64,000 bases of DNA, taken from assembly GCF_022549225.1 (NCBI RefSeq), contig NZ_JAKZFD010000012.1, positions 62,001-126,000 on the forward strand, in the 5' to 3' direction. Below are positions 26,818-36,367 of the stretch, piece by piece. The DNA comes from Pelomonas sp. CA6 (GTDB lineage: Bacteria > Pseudomonadota > Gammaproteobacteria > Burkholderiales > Burkholderiaceae_C). Each line of letters starts with the position of its first letter. Position 1 is the stretch's first letter. The notes under the pieces are model-generated. The model ran no database searches, was not told the DNA's origin, and was given only the letters and a program-made list of their open reading frames with translations. The position numbers were made by a program, and so were the translations under genes.

Positions 26818-27378
26818 ATGGAATTCCGGCTGATCTATGAGGGTCCCCTGCATGGCCAGGGCGCCAAGTCCGCGCACAAGTGGGAGATCCGGCGCGCGCT
26901 GCATCCGCAGCTGCAGGAGCTGTGGCATCAGCAGCGCGCCTTGCGCGAGGCCTCGGACTGGCTGCTGGCGCATCCGCCGCGGTCCGACCGGCCCTCGGTG
27001 ATCGTCGAGAAGGGCGGGCTGCTGTTCGCGCCGCTGGTGACCCAGCGCCTGGACCTCTATGCCGAGATCTCGGTGCTGCTGCTGCGCCAGCAGCCGCGCG
27101 GCACGCTGATCACCGACGGCGGCGACATCGACAACCGCCTGAAGACCCTGCTGGACGGCCTGCGCGTGCCGCATGGCGCCAACGAAGGCCGGCCCGATCC
27201 CAGCGCGGCGATCGACCCGCGCCCCTTCTTCTGCCTGCTGGAGGATGACTCGCTGGTCACCAAGGTCAGCGTGGAGACCGAGCAGCTGCTGCGCCCGGCA
27301 CGGCCCGACGAGGTGGTCGCGGTGATCGGCGTGCATGTGAAGAAGACGGCGCTCAGCGTCGTCAACATGTCGATCTGA
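26818..27378 (+). CDS. Uncharacterised protein with RusA-like acidic motif
   Basis: 186 aa, soluble and without a signal peptide. Residues 103-113 read DIDNRLKTLLD, and residues 140-146 carry LLEDDSL. RusA Holliday-junction resolvases have the same arrangement, D-x-D-N-x2-K with a later Asp pair; here these are Asp103, Asp105, Lys109 and Asp143/144. The match covers the catalytic core but not RusA's usual N-terminus, and the protein is longer than the roughly 120-residue phage enzymes. RusA normally sits in prophages; here no phage gene is near, so a chromosomal relative with a different role is possible. I would call it RusA-like by motif only. The gene lies 31 bp after the YkvA-like gene, on the same strand. 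Confidence 0.7.
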   Translation: MEFRLIYEGPLHGQGAKSAHKWEIRRALHPQLQELWHQQRALREASDWLLAHPPRSDRPSVIVEKGGLLFAPLVTQRLDLYAEISVLLLRQQPRGTLITDGGDIDNRLKTLLDGLRVPHGANEGRPDPSAAIDPRPFFCLLEDDSLVTKVSVETEQLLRPARPDEVVAVIGVHVKKTALSVVNMSI

Positions 27379-27401
27379 CCGGTCTCACGCGCGCGGCACG
27401 C

Positions 27402-28289
27402 TCATTCGCAGGCGTCGATGCGGTCCCGTCCCGCGCCCTTGGCGGCATAGAGCGCGGCATCGGCGCGACGCAGCAGCGCGTCCTCGCTCTCGCCAGGGCG
27501 GCGCTGTACCAGGCCGGCCGAGCAGGTGTAGCCCAGGCCCGGGTGCTCGACCAGCGGGCGTGCGCGGCGCACGCGCTCCAGCAGTCGTTCGACGACCTCC
27601 ATGGCGCGCGGCAACGGCGTGCGCGCCAGCAGCAGCATGAACTCCTCACCACCCAGCCGTGCGCAGACGTCCTCGCGCCGCGTGCCGGCCTGCAGCGCGC
27701 GGGCGAAGTCGCGGATCACCTCGTCGCCGGCGGCATGGCCCAGGCTGTCGTTGATGCGCTTGAAATGGTCCAGGTCCAGCAGCGCCAGGCACAGCGGGCC
27801 GGGCTGCTTGAGCGCGCGCTGCAGCAGCGCCATGCCGTGCGCGCGGTTGCTCAGCCCCGTCATCGCATCGGTCTGCGCGGCGCGCTGCGCCCGGGCATGG
27901 GCGACGCGCAGCGCGCGGTCGTCCTGGCGGAGATGGGTGATGTCCGAGGCCACGCACAACAGCCAGCCATCGGGCTGCAGGGTTTCGCACATCCAGATCC
28001 AGCGCCCGTCGGCGAGGTCGGCCTCGAAGGCGCGAAAGGGCAGCTTGCCGCGCCGCGAGGCCACGGCGCTGAGCCAGGTCTCGATGTCGCCGGTCTCGAT
28101 CAGCGCGCCGCGCCCGCTGGCGTGGTTGGCGCGCATGATCTCGGTCCACAGCGGCTGCTCGTCGGGGCCGAGGTCGTAGGCGAGCCGGAAGGCCGGGTTG
28201 GCATGGCGCAGCCGGTCCTCCGGATCGAAGACCGCCAGCAGCTGCTCGCTGCGTTCGAACAATTCAAGAAGGCGGCCGTCGACCGGCAT
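27402..28289 (-). CDS. Soluble PAS-GGDEF diguanylate cyclase
   Basis: 295 aa with no membrane segment. A PAS domain (about residues 8-115) opens with LFERSEQLLAVFDPEDRLRHANPAF, a sensor fold that may bind a ligand or cofactor. The GGDEF domain (about 130-292) starts at TDAMTGLSNRAHGMALL and has an intact GGEEF loop, with the I-site RRED five residues before it, so active and product-inhibited synthesis of c-di-GMP is expected. It is convergent with the RusA-like gene (23-bp gap) and divergent from the LysE exporter. The PAS ligand cannot be inferred. Confidence 0.92.
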   Translation of the reverse strand: MPVDGRLLELFERSEQLLAVFDPEDRLRHANPAFRLAYDLGPDEQPLWTEIMRANHASGRGALIETGDIETWLSAVASRRGKLPFRAFEADLADGRWIWMCETLQPDGWLLCVASDITHLRQDDRALRVAHARAQRAAQTDAMTGLSNRAHGMALLQRALKQPGPLCLALLDLDHFKRINDSLGHAAGDEVIRDFARALQAGTRREDVCARLGGEEFMLLLARTPLPRAMEVVERLLERVRRARPLVEHPGLGYTCSAGLVQRRPGESEDALLRRADAALYAAKGAGRDRIDACE

Positions 28290-28404
28290 GTCAACCCCGG
28301 GAGGGAAAAGGTTGTCGATGTCGAACGACTCTACCGCATGCGCGCACGCCGCCCGCCATCTGCGTTAGGCTGGCGGGCCGCCCGTTGGCTGGAGGAGATG
28401 GACC

Positions 28405-29064
28405 GTGTTCGGAACCCAGGACCTGACCTTGTTCGTGATTTCCGGACTGCTGCTGAACATCACGCCAGGGCCGGACTCGCTGCTGATCCTGGCACGCAGC
28501 GCCGGCCAGGGTTTTCGCGCCGGCTCCGCCGCGGCGCTGGGCATAGGCGCGGGCACTTGCGTCCACGTGCTGGCGGCGGCGCTGGGGCTGTCGGCGCTGC
28601 TGTCGGCCTCGGCCTGGGCCTTCACCGCGGTGAAGCTGGTCGGTGCGGCCTACCTGGTCTATCTGGGCCTGGCGATGCTGCGCAGCCGCGCCCGGCCGGC
28701 CGCGGCCACGCCGTCGGAAGCGCCCGCACCGGCCCCGTTGTGGCAGATCTTCCGCCAGGGCTTCCTGACCAATGTGCTCAACCCCAAGGTGGCGCTGTTT
28801 TTCCTCGCCTTCGTGCCGCAGTTCATCGCGCCGGACGCGCCGCACAAGGCGCTGGCCTTCCTGCTGCTGGGCGCGATCTTCAACCTCAACGGCATGCTGT
28901 GGTGCCATGCGCTGGCCTGGATGGGCGCGCTGGCCGGGCGGCGCGTGCGCGCCGGGCTGGGCCACGACGGCCGCCTGGCGCGGCTGACGTCATGGCTCAA
29001 CCGCACGATGGGCGCGCTGTTCCTGGCCTTCGGGCTGCGCCTGGCCCTGTCGCAGGCCCGCTAG
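28405..29064 (+). CDS. LysE/RhtB family amino-acid exporter
   Basis: 219-aa inner-membrane protein with six hydrophobic segments. The LysE signature near the N-terminus reads LLLNITPGPDSLLILARSAGQG, and the central FLTNVLNPKVALFFLAFVPQF is typical of RhtB members, which export homoserine, threonine or other amino acids. The start is a GTG at 28405, decided by GGAGGAG (28391-28397) seven bases upstream; the nearby ATG at 28398 is out of frame. It is divergent from the PAS-GGDEF gene and ends 16 bp from the convergent SulP gene. The substrate is unknown. Confidence 0.93.
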   Translation: MFGTQDLTLFVISGLLLNITPGPDSLLILARSAGQGFRAGSAAALGIGAGTCVHVLAAALGLSALLSASAWAFTAVKLVGAAYLVYLGLAMLRSRARPAAATPSEAPAPAPLWQIFRQGFLTNVLNPKVALFFLAFVPQFIAPDAPHKALAFLLLGAIFNLNGMLWCHALAWMGALAGRRVRAGLGHDGRLARLTSWLNRTMGALFLAFGLRLALSQAR

Positions 29065-29080
29065 CCGCTCGCGCGGCGGG

Positions 29081-30760
29081 TCAGCCCGCGTCGTGCATGC
29101 CCTGGTGGTGGCTCAGGTAGATGCGGCCCCGGAACCAGCGCTCGAAGCCACCGGCGCGCAGCCGGTCCAGCACCGGGCCCTTGACCTCGCTGAGGTCCAG
29201 GCGGCGCTCCTGGCGCGCCAGCGCGTCCTGCAGCTCGTGCAGCGCCTCCAGGCCGCTGACGTCGATGCCGTTGACCGGCGACATCTGCAGCAGCACGCGG
29301 CGCGCCTGAGGGTGCTGGTCCAGATGGGCCTGGACCACATCGGCCAGGCTGCGCACATTGGTGAACAGCAGGCTCTCGTCGATGCGCAGGCCCAGCACCT
29401 GCGGGTCCAGTTCGACGCGGTGGCGGTCCACGTTGCGGTAGTGTTCGGTGCCCGGCACGCGGCCGATCAGCGCCACGTGCGGACGCGCGGTGCGCTGCAG
29501 CAGCAGCGCGATCGAGCCCAGCACACCCAGCCCCAGCGCCAGGCTGATCCCTTCCAGCAGCACCAGCAGCGCGACGGTTGCCATCAGCAGCGCCTCGGCG
29601 CGGTCGTAGCGCCAGGCGAGCACGAAGGGGCGCGCCGAGAGCCCGGACAGCACGGCGACGACGATGGTCGCGGCGAGCACCGCCCGGGGCAGCCAGGCCA
29701 GCACCGGGGCCAGGGTCAGCAGCGCCAGCCCCATCAGCAGCGCGACCAGCACGCCGGTGAAGCGGCTGCGGCTGCCGGCATCGCTGACCAGCACGCTGCG
29801 CGAGAAGCTGGCGGCCACCGGCATGCCGCCGCTCAGCGCGGCCGCGAGGTTGGCGCCGGCCAGGCCCATCAGCTCGCGGCGTGGCTGCACGCGCTGGCCG
29901 TGGCGGCGCGCCAGCGATTCGGCGACGGTGAGGCTGGACACATAGGCCATCAGCGCGATCATCGCGGCGCCGGGCAGCAGGGCCTGCCACACGCCCGCGT
30001 CCAGGCGCGGCAGCGTCAGGCTCAGCTGCAATGGCGGCAGCGCGCCGATCAGCGCCAGCGATGGCGGCCGCAGCGCCCAGACGATGAGCAGGGCGGTCAG
30101 CAGCACGGCCAGCGGCGCCAGGCGCACCAGCAGCGCGGCGCGCGCGGCCCCCATCCAGCGCTGCAGCAGCGGCCCCAGCGCGCGGCGCGACAGCAGCAGC
30201 GCCGCGATGGCGCCCAGGCCCAGCGCGGCGCTCGGCGCGTCCAGGCGCCAGCCCGTCGCATCCGCCGAGCGCCACAGCGCGCCCAGCGTACCGCCCTGCG
30301 CCGGGCTGCCCAGCAGCGCGGGCAGCTGCGAGGCCGCGATGGCCAGCGTCGCGCCGGCCTCGAAGCCCTGCAGCACGGGCACCGACAGCAGCGCGGCCAG
30401 CGCGTCCAGGCGCAGCAGCGCGGCGGCGGCGAGCAGCAACCCCACTTCGGCGGCCAGCACCAGCGCGGCTTCGGACGGGCTGACCCCGGCCGGCGCCAGC
30501 GCCAGGCTCTGCATGATCATCAGCGCCAGCACCGCGACCGGGCCGACGTTCAGATAGGGGCTGGAGCCCAGCAGCGCGTAGGCCAGCAGCGGCAGCAGGC
30601 TGGCGTACAGACCCACCTGCGCGGGCAGGCCGGCCAGCAGCGCGTAGGCCAGGCTTTGCGGGATCAGCAGCACGCTGACGACCAGCGCGGCCACGGCATC
30701 GTCGCCCAGCTTGTCCTTCAGATAGGCGGACAGGCCGGGCCGGGCGGAACTCGGGAGCAT
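29081..30760 (-). CDS. SulP family anion transporter with STAS domain
   Basis: 559 aa. The first 420 residues are highly hydrophobic with about 10-12 membrane helices and the SulP hallmarks (VVSVLLIPQSLAYALLAG near residue 29, YASLLPLLAYALLGSS, NVGPVAVLAL). A cytoplasmic STAS domain occupies about 440-545, with the loop NGIDVSGLEAL where phosphorylatable members have a DSSG core. SulP proteins carry sulfate, bicarbonate, dicarboxylates or other anions in symport or exchange; the substrate here is undefined. The gene starts 10 bp upstream of the end of a GGDEF gene on the same strand but is transcribed after it, so the two could share a transcript. Confidence 0.92.
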   Translation of the reverse strand: MLPSSARPGLSAYLKDKLGDDAVAALVVSVLLIPQSLAYALLAGLPAQVGLYASLLPLLAYALLGSSPYLNVGPVAVLALMIMQSLALAPAGVSPSEAALVLAAEVGLLLAAAALLRLDALAALLSVPVLQGFEAGATLAIAASQLPALLGSPAQGGTLGALWRSADATGWRLDAPSAALGLGAIAALLLSRRALGPLLQRWMGAARAALLVRLAPLAVLLTALLIVWALRPPSLALIGALPPLQLSLTLPRLDAGVWQALLPGAAMIALMAYVSSLTVAESLARRHGQRVQPRRELMGLAGANLAAALSGGMPVAASFSRSVLVSDAGSRSRFTGVLVALLMGLALLTLAPVLAWLPRAVLAATIVVAVLSGLSARPFVLAWRYDRAEALLMATVALLVLLEGISLALGLGVLGSIALLLQRTARPHVALIGRVPGTEHYRNVDRHRVELDPQVLGLRIDESLLFTNVRSLADVVQAHLDQHPQARRVLLQMSPVNGIDVSGLEALHELQDALARQERRLDLSEVKGPVLDRLRAGGFERWFRGRIYLSHHQGMHDAG

Positions 30761-30770
30761 GGCGCGCAGT

Positions 30771-32786
30771 CTACGCGGCCGCCGGCTCGGGTCCCTGCAC
30801 GGTGAGCAGCTGCACGCGCTCGTTGGAGCAGGCGTTCTCGAAGTCGGCCTCGATCTGCAGCAGGGCCTGCGCGTCCTCGGCCGCCACCAGGCCGATGCCT
30901 ACCGCGCGGTTGCGGCCGCGCGACTTCGCGGTGTAGAGCGCCATGTCGGCCCAGTTCACCGCCTGTTCCCAGTGCAGCGCGATCTGCGCCGGCGGCAGCG
31001 GGAAGTGCGCGAAGCCGATCGACGCGGTGACGCGCAGCGGGCCGGCCTCGGTCGCGACGGGCGTGCCGCCGATGGCCTGCAGCACGCGCTGCGCCAGCTG
31101 TGCCAGCGCGTCGTTGCCGACGCCGGTGATGAAGATCAGGAACTCCTCGCCGCCCCAGCGCACCACCAGGTCCTCGTCGCGCACGGCCGTGCGCAGCCGC
31201 CGCGCCACCTCGCAGATCACCGCGTCGCCGGCGGCATGGCCCTGGCGGTCGTTGATGTGCTTGAAATGATCGATGTCCACCATCATCAGCGCGCCGTCGA
31301 AGCGGCCCTGCATGCGCTGCTCCATCACGCCGAGGAAATGGCGCCGGTTGGCGAGGTCGGTGAGCGGGTCGCGCTCGCTCTGCGCGCGCAGCAGCGCCTG
31401 CTTGGCCTTGAGCCGGCGGTTGGCCTCGCGCACGCGCCCCAGCATCACCACCACCAGCAGCAGCGACAGCCCGAGCAGCACGGCCAGGCCGATGCCCACC
31501 GAGCGCGCGAGCTGGCGGTTGTTCAGCTGCTGGTCCTTCAGGGCCTCGTCGCGGCGCAGCAGCTCCAGGTCGCGCTCGCGCGCGCCGCTGTCGTATTTGT
31601 GCGCGAGCTGGCGCAGCGCCGCCTGGCGGGTGCGGGCGTTGAGCTCCTCGTTGACGCCGCGCTCCTCGTGATAGAGGCGCAGCGCCTCCTTGTGCTGGCC
31701 CGCGCGCGCATAGGCCTCGCCCAGTTCGCGCAGCTGCACCGCGCGCTGGCTCAGGTTGCCACTGCCTTCGCGCAGCTGCTCCACCAGCGCGATCTCGCGC
31801 CGCGCGGCGTCGAACTGGCGCAGCAGCACCAGGGCCACCGAGAGGTTGTGGCGCAGCGTGCGCTCCAGTCGCTGGTCGCCGTAGGACTGCAGCACCGGCA
31901 GCGCGAGCCGCGCCTGCTCGATGGCCTCGCGCGGGCGGCCCAGGTGCATGTAGGCGTCGACCAGGTTGCTGCGGATCTGGGCGGCGTCGCGCGGGGCCTC
32001 GGCCTGCTGCGCCAGCTCCAGGGCCTCGTCGAGCAGGCGCAGCTGCCGCACCCCGCCGTCGGTGCGCGGCACCAGCGTGGCCTCGAACATGCGCAGCCGC
32101 GCCATCAGCAGCGGGTCGCCGCCGGCCAGCGGCTGGGCCTGCGCCAGCCAGTCGTGCGCCTGCTCGCCCTGGTTCTGGCGCGCCGCCACCACGCTCATGG
32201 ACATCAGCGCCTGGCTCTGCTGGCGCGCCGGCAGCGACAGCCGCGCCAGCTCCAGCGCCTGGCGCGCGCTCGCCTCGGCAAAGGCCAGCTCGCCGGAGGC
32301 CAGCTGGCTGCGCTGGATCAGGCGCAGCGCATGCCAGCTGGCGCGCCAGTCGCAGCCTTGCTGGACCAGCGCCGGCGGCGTCGGGCGCTGGCAGGCGGGG
32401 TTGAGCTGGGCCAACGCGCGCTGGGCATGCTCGCCGGCGCGGGCCGCGGAGCCGCGCCGGTCCTCGATCTCGGCGCGCAGCAGCTCGGCCAGCTCCGGGG
32501 CCTGGTCCTTGTCCAGCGCCTGCGCGATCGTGGCGGCCGCGTCGCGGCTGCCGGACAGCGCCTCGGCGCGGCCGATGCTGAAGTCGATGCGGCGCTGCAG
32601 CGCCGCGTCGCCGGCATGGCGGGCGCGCATTTCGCGCAGCGCGCGCAGGGCGCGGGTGGGGTCGTTGTAGCTCTGGCTGTCCAGCTCCAGCAGGCGCAGC
32701 TCCAGCGCGTTGGGCCCCGGCGCGGCCAGGGCCGGCGCGCAGGCCAGGGCCAGCAGCAGCGCGGCGAGGCGAAGCGCTTCACGCAT
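30771..32786 (-). CDS. TPR sensor diguanylate cyclase (second of a tandem pair)
   Basis: 671 aa. A signal peptide (residues 1-22, ending ALAA) exports a long helical TPR-like sensor region to the periplasm (about 25-410). A membrane helix follows (about 430-452, SVGIGLAVLLGLSLLLVVVML), then a GGDEF domain (from DPLTDLANRRHFLGVM) with intact GGEEF and the I-site RDED five residues before it, so active c-di-GMP synthesis is expected. The C-terminal tail ends in a Gln-rich segment (VQLLTVQGP) that also ends its neighbour, evidence of duplication. ATG 32786 overlaps the end of the upstream paralogue by 8 bases, which implies translational coupling. The sensed signal is unknown. Confidence 0.92.
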   Translation of the reverse strand: MREALRLAALLLALACAPALAAPGPNALELRLLELDSQSYNDPTRALRALREMRARHAGDAALQRRIDFSIGRAEALSGSRDAAATIAQALDKDQAPELAELLRAEIEDRRGSAARAGEHAQRALAQLNPACQRPTPPALVQQGCDWRASWHALRLIQRSQLASGELAFAEASARQALELARLSLPARQQSQALMSMSVVAARQNQGEQAHDWLAQAQPLAGGDPLLMARLRMFEATLVPRTDGGVRQLRLLDEALELAQQAEAPRDAAQIRSNLVDAYMHLGRPREAIEQARLALPVLQSYGDQRLERTLRHNLSVALVLLRQFDAARREIALVEQLREGSGNLSQRAVQLRELGEAYARAGQHKEALRLYHEERGVNEELNARTRQAALRQLAHKYDSGARERDLELLRRDEALKDQQLNNRQLARSVGIGLAVLLGLSLLLVVVMLGRVREANRRLKAKQALLRAQSERDPLTDLANRRHFLGVMEQRMQGRFDGALMMVDIDHFKHINDRQGHAAGDAVICEVARRLRTAVRDEDLVVRWGGEEFLIFITGVGNDALAQLAQRVLQAIGGTPVATEAGPLRVTASIGFAHFPLPPAQIALHWEQAVNWADMALYTAKSRGRNRAVGIGLVAAEDAQALLQIEADFENACSNERVQLLTVQGPEPAAA

Positions 32787-34866
32787 GGCGCGCCTCCACC
32801 GGCGGGCCCTGCACGCAATGGATCTGCGCGCGTCCGGCATGCCAGGCCGATTCCAGCTGGGCGCCCAGGACCAGCGCCTCGTCGGCGTGGCGCGCCTCCA
32901 TCGCCGTCACGCCATAGGCCTTGTTGCGGCCATGGGCCTTGGCCATGTACATCGCGGTGTCGGCCAGGTCCAGCGCGCGTTCCCAGTCCAGCACCACGCC
33001 ATGCGGCTGCAGCGGGAAGCAGGCATAGCCGATGGACGCGGTCACGGTGATGGCCTGGCTGCCATGCATCACCGGCTTGCTGCCCACCTGGTCCAGCAGG
33101 CGCTGCGCCAGGTGGCCGGCGTCCAGCGGGTCGGGAGAGCGGATCAGGATCAGGAACTCCTCGCCGCCCCAGCGCACCACCAGGTCCTGCTCGCGCAGCA
33201 CGGCGCGCAGCCGGCGCGCGACCTCGATCAGCACGCTGTCGCCGGCCGCATGGCCCCATTGGTCGTTGATGCGCTTGAACAGATCGATGTCGATCAGGAA
33301 GAGGCTGCCGCGCAGGCCGGCGTCGGCCTGGCGGATCACGGACTGGAAATGACGCCGGTTGGACAGCCCGGTGAGCGGGTCGCGCTCGCTCTGCTCGCGC
33401 AGCGATTCGTTGGCCTGCGCCAGCGCCGCGTTGGTGCGGCGGATGCGCCGGTAGGCCAGCGACAGCAGCGCCGCGGACAGCAGCACGCAGGCGCCGACCT
33501 CGGCCCACAGGCGCAGCTGCAGGTCGCGGCTGAGGATCTCGCCCTCCTTGAGCCGGTTGCCGCGGTTGAGCAGCTCGATCTCCTTGCGCCGACGCGTGTC
33601 CTCATAGCGCGCCTCAGCCTCCAGCACGGCCTTGCGCGATTCCTCGTGCAGCACCTGGTCGAACAGCTCGCGCGAGCGGTGGTAGGCATCCAGCGCGCCG
33701 GGCAGGTCGCCGGCCTGCTCCAGGTACTGGCCCAGCTCGCGCCAGGACTCGGCGGTGTAGCCGCCGGCCCCGCGCTCGACCTCCATGTGGATGGCCGCCA
33801 GCACGTCACGCTTGCCTTCCTCGATGCGGCGCTGGCCGATCTTGGCGATGCCCAGGTTGTGCAGCGCGAGGATTTCGGAGCTGAGGCGGTGGTGCTGGCG
33901 CGCCAGCTCCAGCGCCTGGCGCGCGGTTGCTTCGGCCTGCGCGAATTCGCCGCGGCGCAGCATGTGGTCGGCCAGGTTGCCCAGTGCCAGCGCCTCCAGC
34001 CGCGACGAGCCGGCCGCGCGGGCCTGCTCCAGCGCCGCGTTGAGCGCCTCGCGGGCCGCCGCGCTGGGCCGGTCGCTGGCGTGCACGATGCCGCGCACCG
34101 TGTAGACGTCGTACAGCGTGACCGGATTCGGGTCCTGCCGCGCCAGCGCCAGTGCCTCGTCGGAGTAGCGCAGCGCGCGCTCGGGCTGGTCCATGCGGTT
34201 GCTGACGTCGGTCAGCGCGGCCAGCGAGGCGACGCGGCGCCAGACACCGCCCAGCCCGTCGGCCATCTCCAGCGCGCGCAGATTGTTCTCGATCGCGTTG
34301 TCCAGCTCGCCATAGTCGGCCTGGACGCGTGCCAGCGTGGCCAGCGCGCGCCAGGCCAGGCGGCGCTCCAGCGGTGCCAGCTCTTCCGGCGGCAGCGGCG
34401 CCAGCAGGCGCAGCGCCACGCTCAGCTCGCCGTTGTTCTGCGCCCATTGCGCCTGGGCCAGCCGCTCGGCCAGCCGGGCGCTGCGGCGCAGCGCGTTGTC
34501 GGGCCAGTTGGCCAGCTCGGCGACCGCGGCGTCGAAGCCGGGGCGGTCGCGCAGCAGGCCCAGCAGGTTGGCGCGTACGCTGAGGCCTTCGAGCCGCTCG
34601 GCGCTGCCCGGCGGGCAGCGGCCCAGCAGCACGGCCAGGGCCGGCGCATGGTCCTCGGGCAGCGAGAGGCCGACGCGCTCCAGCTGGTCCAGCTCGTTGA
34701 TCAGTGCGCTGTCACGGCGCAGCACGGGCGCGGCGGGGGCGGCGTCGGCCGTACCGGCCTCGGGCTGGCAGGCGCTCAGCACCAGGCACAGCAGCAGCAG
34801 GCCCAGCCCCCGGCTGCGCGCGCAGATGCTGGTCCGCGGGTCGCCCGTCTTCATTGCCATGTCCAT
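32779..34866 (-). CDS. Lipoprotein-type TPR sensor diguanylate cyclase (first of a tandem pair)
   Basis: 695 aa with the same architecture as the gene that follows it: periplasmic helical repeats (about 50-430), one membrane helix (about 455-475), then a GGDEF domain starting at DPLTGLSNRRHFQSV, with GGEEF and the I-site REQD intact. It differs at the N-terminus, where a lipobox LSAC (Cys33) follows the hydrophobic core LGLLLLCLV; a lipid anchor in addition to the internal helix would be odd, so the LSAC may be fortuitous. The tail (IHCVQGP) matches that of its paralogue. Overlapping the next gene by 8 bases, it should be coexpressed with it. It is 75 bp from the end of the permease gene upstream. 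Confidence 0.91.
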   Translation of the reverse strand: MDMAMKTGDPRTSICARSRGLGLLLLCLVLSACQPEAGTADAAPAAPVLRRDSALINELDQLERVGLSLPEDHAPALAVLLGRCPPGSAERLEGLSVRANLLGLLRDRPGFDAAVAELANWPDNALRRSARLAERLAQAQWAQNNGELSVALRLLAPLPPEELAPLERRLAWRALATLARVQADYGELDNAIENNLRALEMADGLGGVWRRVASLAALTDVSNRMDQPERALRYSDEALALARQDPNPVTLYDVYTVRGIVHASDRPSAAAREALNAALEQARAAGSSRLEALALGNLADHMLRRGEFAQAEATARQALELARQHHRLSSEILALHNLGIAKIGQRRIEEGKRDVLAAIHMEVERGAGGYTAESWRELGQYLEQAGDLPGALDAYHRSRELFDQVLHEESRKAVLEAEARYEDTRRRKEIELLNRGNRLKEGEILSRDLQLRLWAEVGACVLLSAALLSLAYRRIRRTNAALAQANESLREQSERDPLTGLSNRRHFQSVIRQADAGLRGSLFLIDIDLFKRINDQWGHAAGDSVLIEVARRLRAVLREQDLVVRWGGEEFLILIRSPDPLDAGHLAQRLLDQVGSKPVMHGSQAITVTASIGYACFPLQPHGVVLDWERALDLADTAMYMAKAHGRNKAYGVTAMEARHADEALVLGAQLESAWHAGRAQIHCVQGPPVEARHA

Positions 34867-34941
34867 GCGCCAGTTCTTCGCCCCCTCGCGGCTGCTCCCC
34901 TCGTGGTGGGGGACGAGCCCGGCGGCCCGACCGTCCTGGCG

Positions 34942-36228
34942 TCAGCGGGCGCGCGCGCGGCTCAACAGCGCGTGCAGCAGGATCGCACCAAAGGTGGCCG
35001 TTCCTATGCCACCCAGCGCAAAGTCTCCGAGCTTCAGTGTGAAATCACCGGTTCCCAGGATCAGCGTGACGGCCGCCACCATCAGGTTGCGGTTGTCCGA
35101 GAAGTCCACCCGGTTGTCGACCCAGATCTTGGCGCCCGCCACCGCGATCAGGCCGAAGACGACGATGGACACGCCGCCCATCACCGCCAGCGGGATGGTC
35201 TGGATCAGCGCGCCGAACTTGGGGCTGAAGCCCAGCAGCAGCGCCATCAGCGCGGCGACGACAAAGACCGCGGTCGAGTAGATGCGCGTGGCCGCCATCA
35301 CGCCGATGTTCTCGGCATAGGTGGTGACGCCGGTGCCGCCGCTGGCGCCACTGATCATGGTGGCCAGGCCATCGCCCATGAAGGCGCGGCCCAGATAGGG
35401 CGTCATGTCGCGGCCGGTCATCGCCGCCACCGCCTTCAGGTGGCCCAGGTTCTCGGCCACCAGGATCAGCGCCACCGGCGCGATCAGCAGCACGGATTTG
35501 AGCTCGACGCGCGGCGCGCTGAAGTGGGGCAGGCCCAGCCAGGGCGCGTGGGCGACCGCCGCGAAGTCGATCGCCTTGCCCAGGCCCAGCCCGTTGGTCA
35601 GCAGCGCATAGATGAGCGTGGCCAGGATCAGGCCGGCGAGGATCAGCAGGCGCTGCAGCATGCCGCGCGAGAACACCGCCACCAGCGCCACGCTGAGGAA
35701 GGTGACGCCCTGCATCCAGGCGTCGAAGGGCGTGGGCGCCATGTTCTTGATCGGGATCGCGGCCAGGTTCAGGCCGATCACCGCCACCACCGAGCCGGTG
35801 ACCACCGGCGGCATCAGCCGCTCCACCCAGCCCGCGCCCGAGACCGAGACCAGCGCGCCGATGAGGAAGTACAGCGCGCCGCAGGCGACGATGCCGCCCA
35901 GCGCCACCGCCAGGTTGGGATTGGGCCCGCTGCCGCCATAGCCGGTGGCGGCGATCACCACGCCGATGAAGGCGAAGCTGGAACCCAGGTAGCTGGGCAC
36001 CCGGCCGCCCACCATCACGAAGAAGATCAGCGTGCCCAGCCCGCTCATCAGGATGGCCACGTTGGGGTCGAAGCCCATCAGCAAGGGCGCCAGCACCGTG
36101 GCGCCGAACATGGCCACGACGTGCTGCACGCCCATGGCCAGGGTCTGCGGCCAGGACAGCCGTTCGTCCGGGGCCACGGTGACCCCCGTATCGACGCTCA
36201 CCGGGCGCCACCGCAACAAGCCGCTCAT
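34942..36228 (-). CDS. Uracil/xanthine permease family transporter (RutG/UraA-like)
   Basis: 428 aa, a nucleobase/cation symporter-2 (NCS2) transporter with about 14 hydrophobic segments. Family motifs are AMGVQHVVAMFGATVLAPLLMG near the start, the segment SSFAFIGVVIAATGYGG, the catalytic-like VAENLGHLKAVAAMTGRDM with its Glu, and GASGGTGVTTYAENIGVMA (the substrate-site Glu in YAENIG). The sequence looks most like RutG/UraA-type pyrimidine permeases. ATG 36228 is chosen because GGAGG lies five bases upstream; an in-frame TTG at 36240 would place that ribosome site inside the gene. No other pyrimidine genes are nearby. Confidence 0.92.
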   Translation of the reverse strand: MSGLLRWRPVSVDTGVTVAPDERLSWPQTLAMGVQHVVAMFGATVLAPLLMGFDPNVAILMSGLGTLIFFVMVGGRVPSYLGSSFAFIGVVIAATGYGGSGPNPNLAVALGGIVACGALYFLIGALVSVSGAGWVERLMPPVVTGSVVAVIGLNLAAIPIKNMAPTPFDAWMQGVTFLSVALVAVFSRGMLQRLLILAGLILATLIYALLTNGLGLGKAIDFAAVAHAPWLGLPHFSAPRVELKSVLLIAPVALILVAENLGHLKAVAAMTGRDMTPYLGRAFMGDGLATMISGASGGTGVTTYAENIGVMAATRIYSTAVFVVAALMALLLGFSPKFGALIQTIPLAVMGGVSIVVFGLIAVAGAKIWVDNRVDFSDNRNLMVAAVTLILGTGDFTLKLGDFALGGIGTATFGAILLHALLSRARAR

Positions 36229-36367
36229 GCAGTCCTCCAAAGTTGGCGGCGAGTGTAGTGAGCGCAGGCCCCGCTTTCACTCGGGACAAGTCCTGGACCC
36301 GGCTTGATCGGCCTGCGAGCGCGCCGCCGGGCCCGGGCGGGACGGGGCCCCTGAACCTTGTCCGGGA

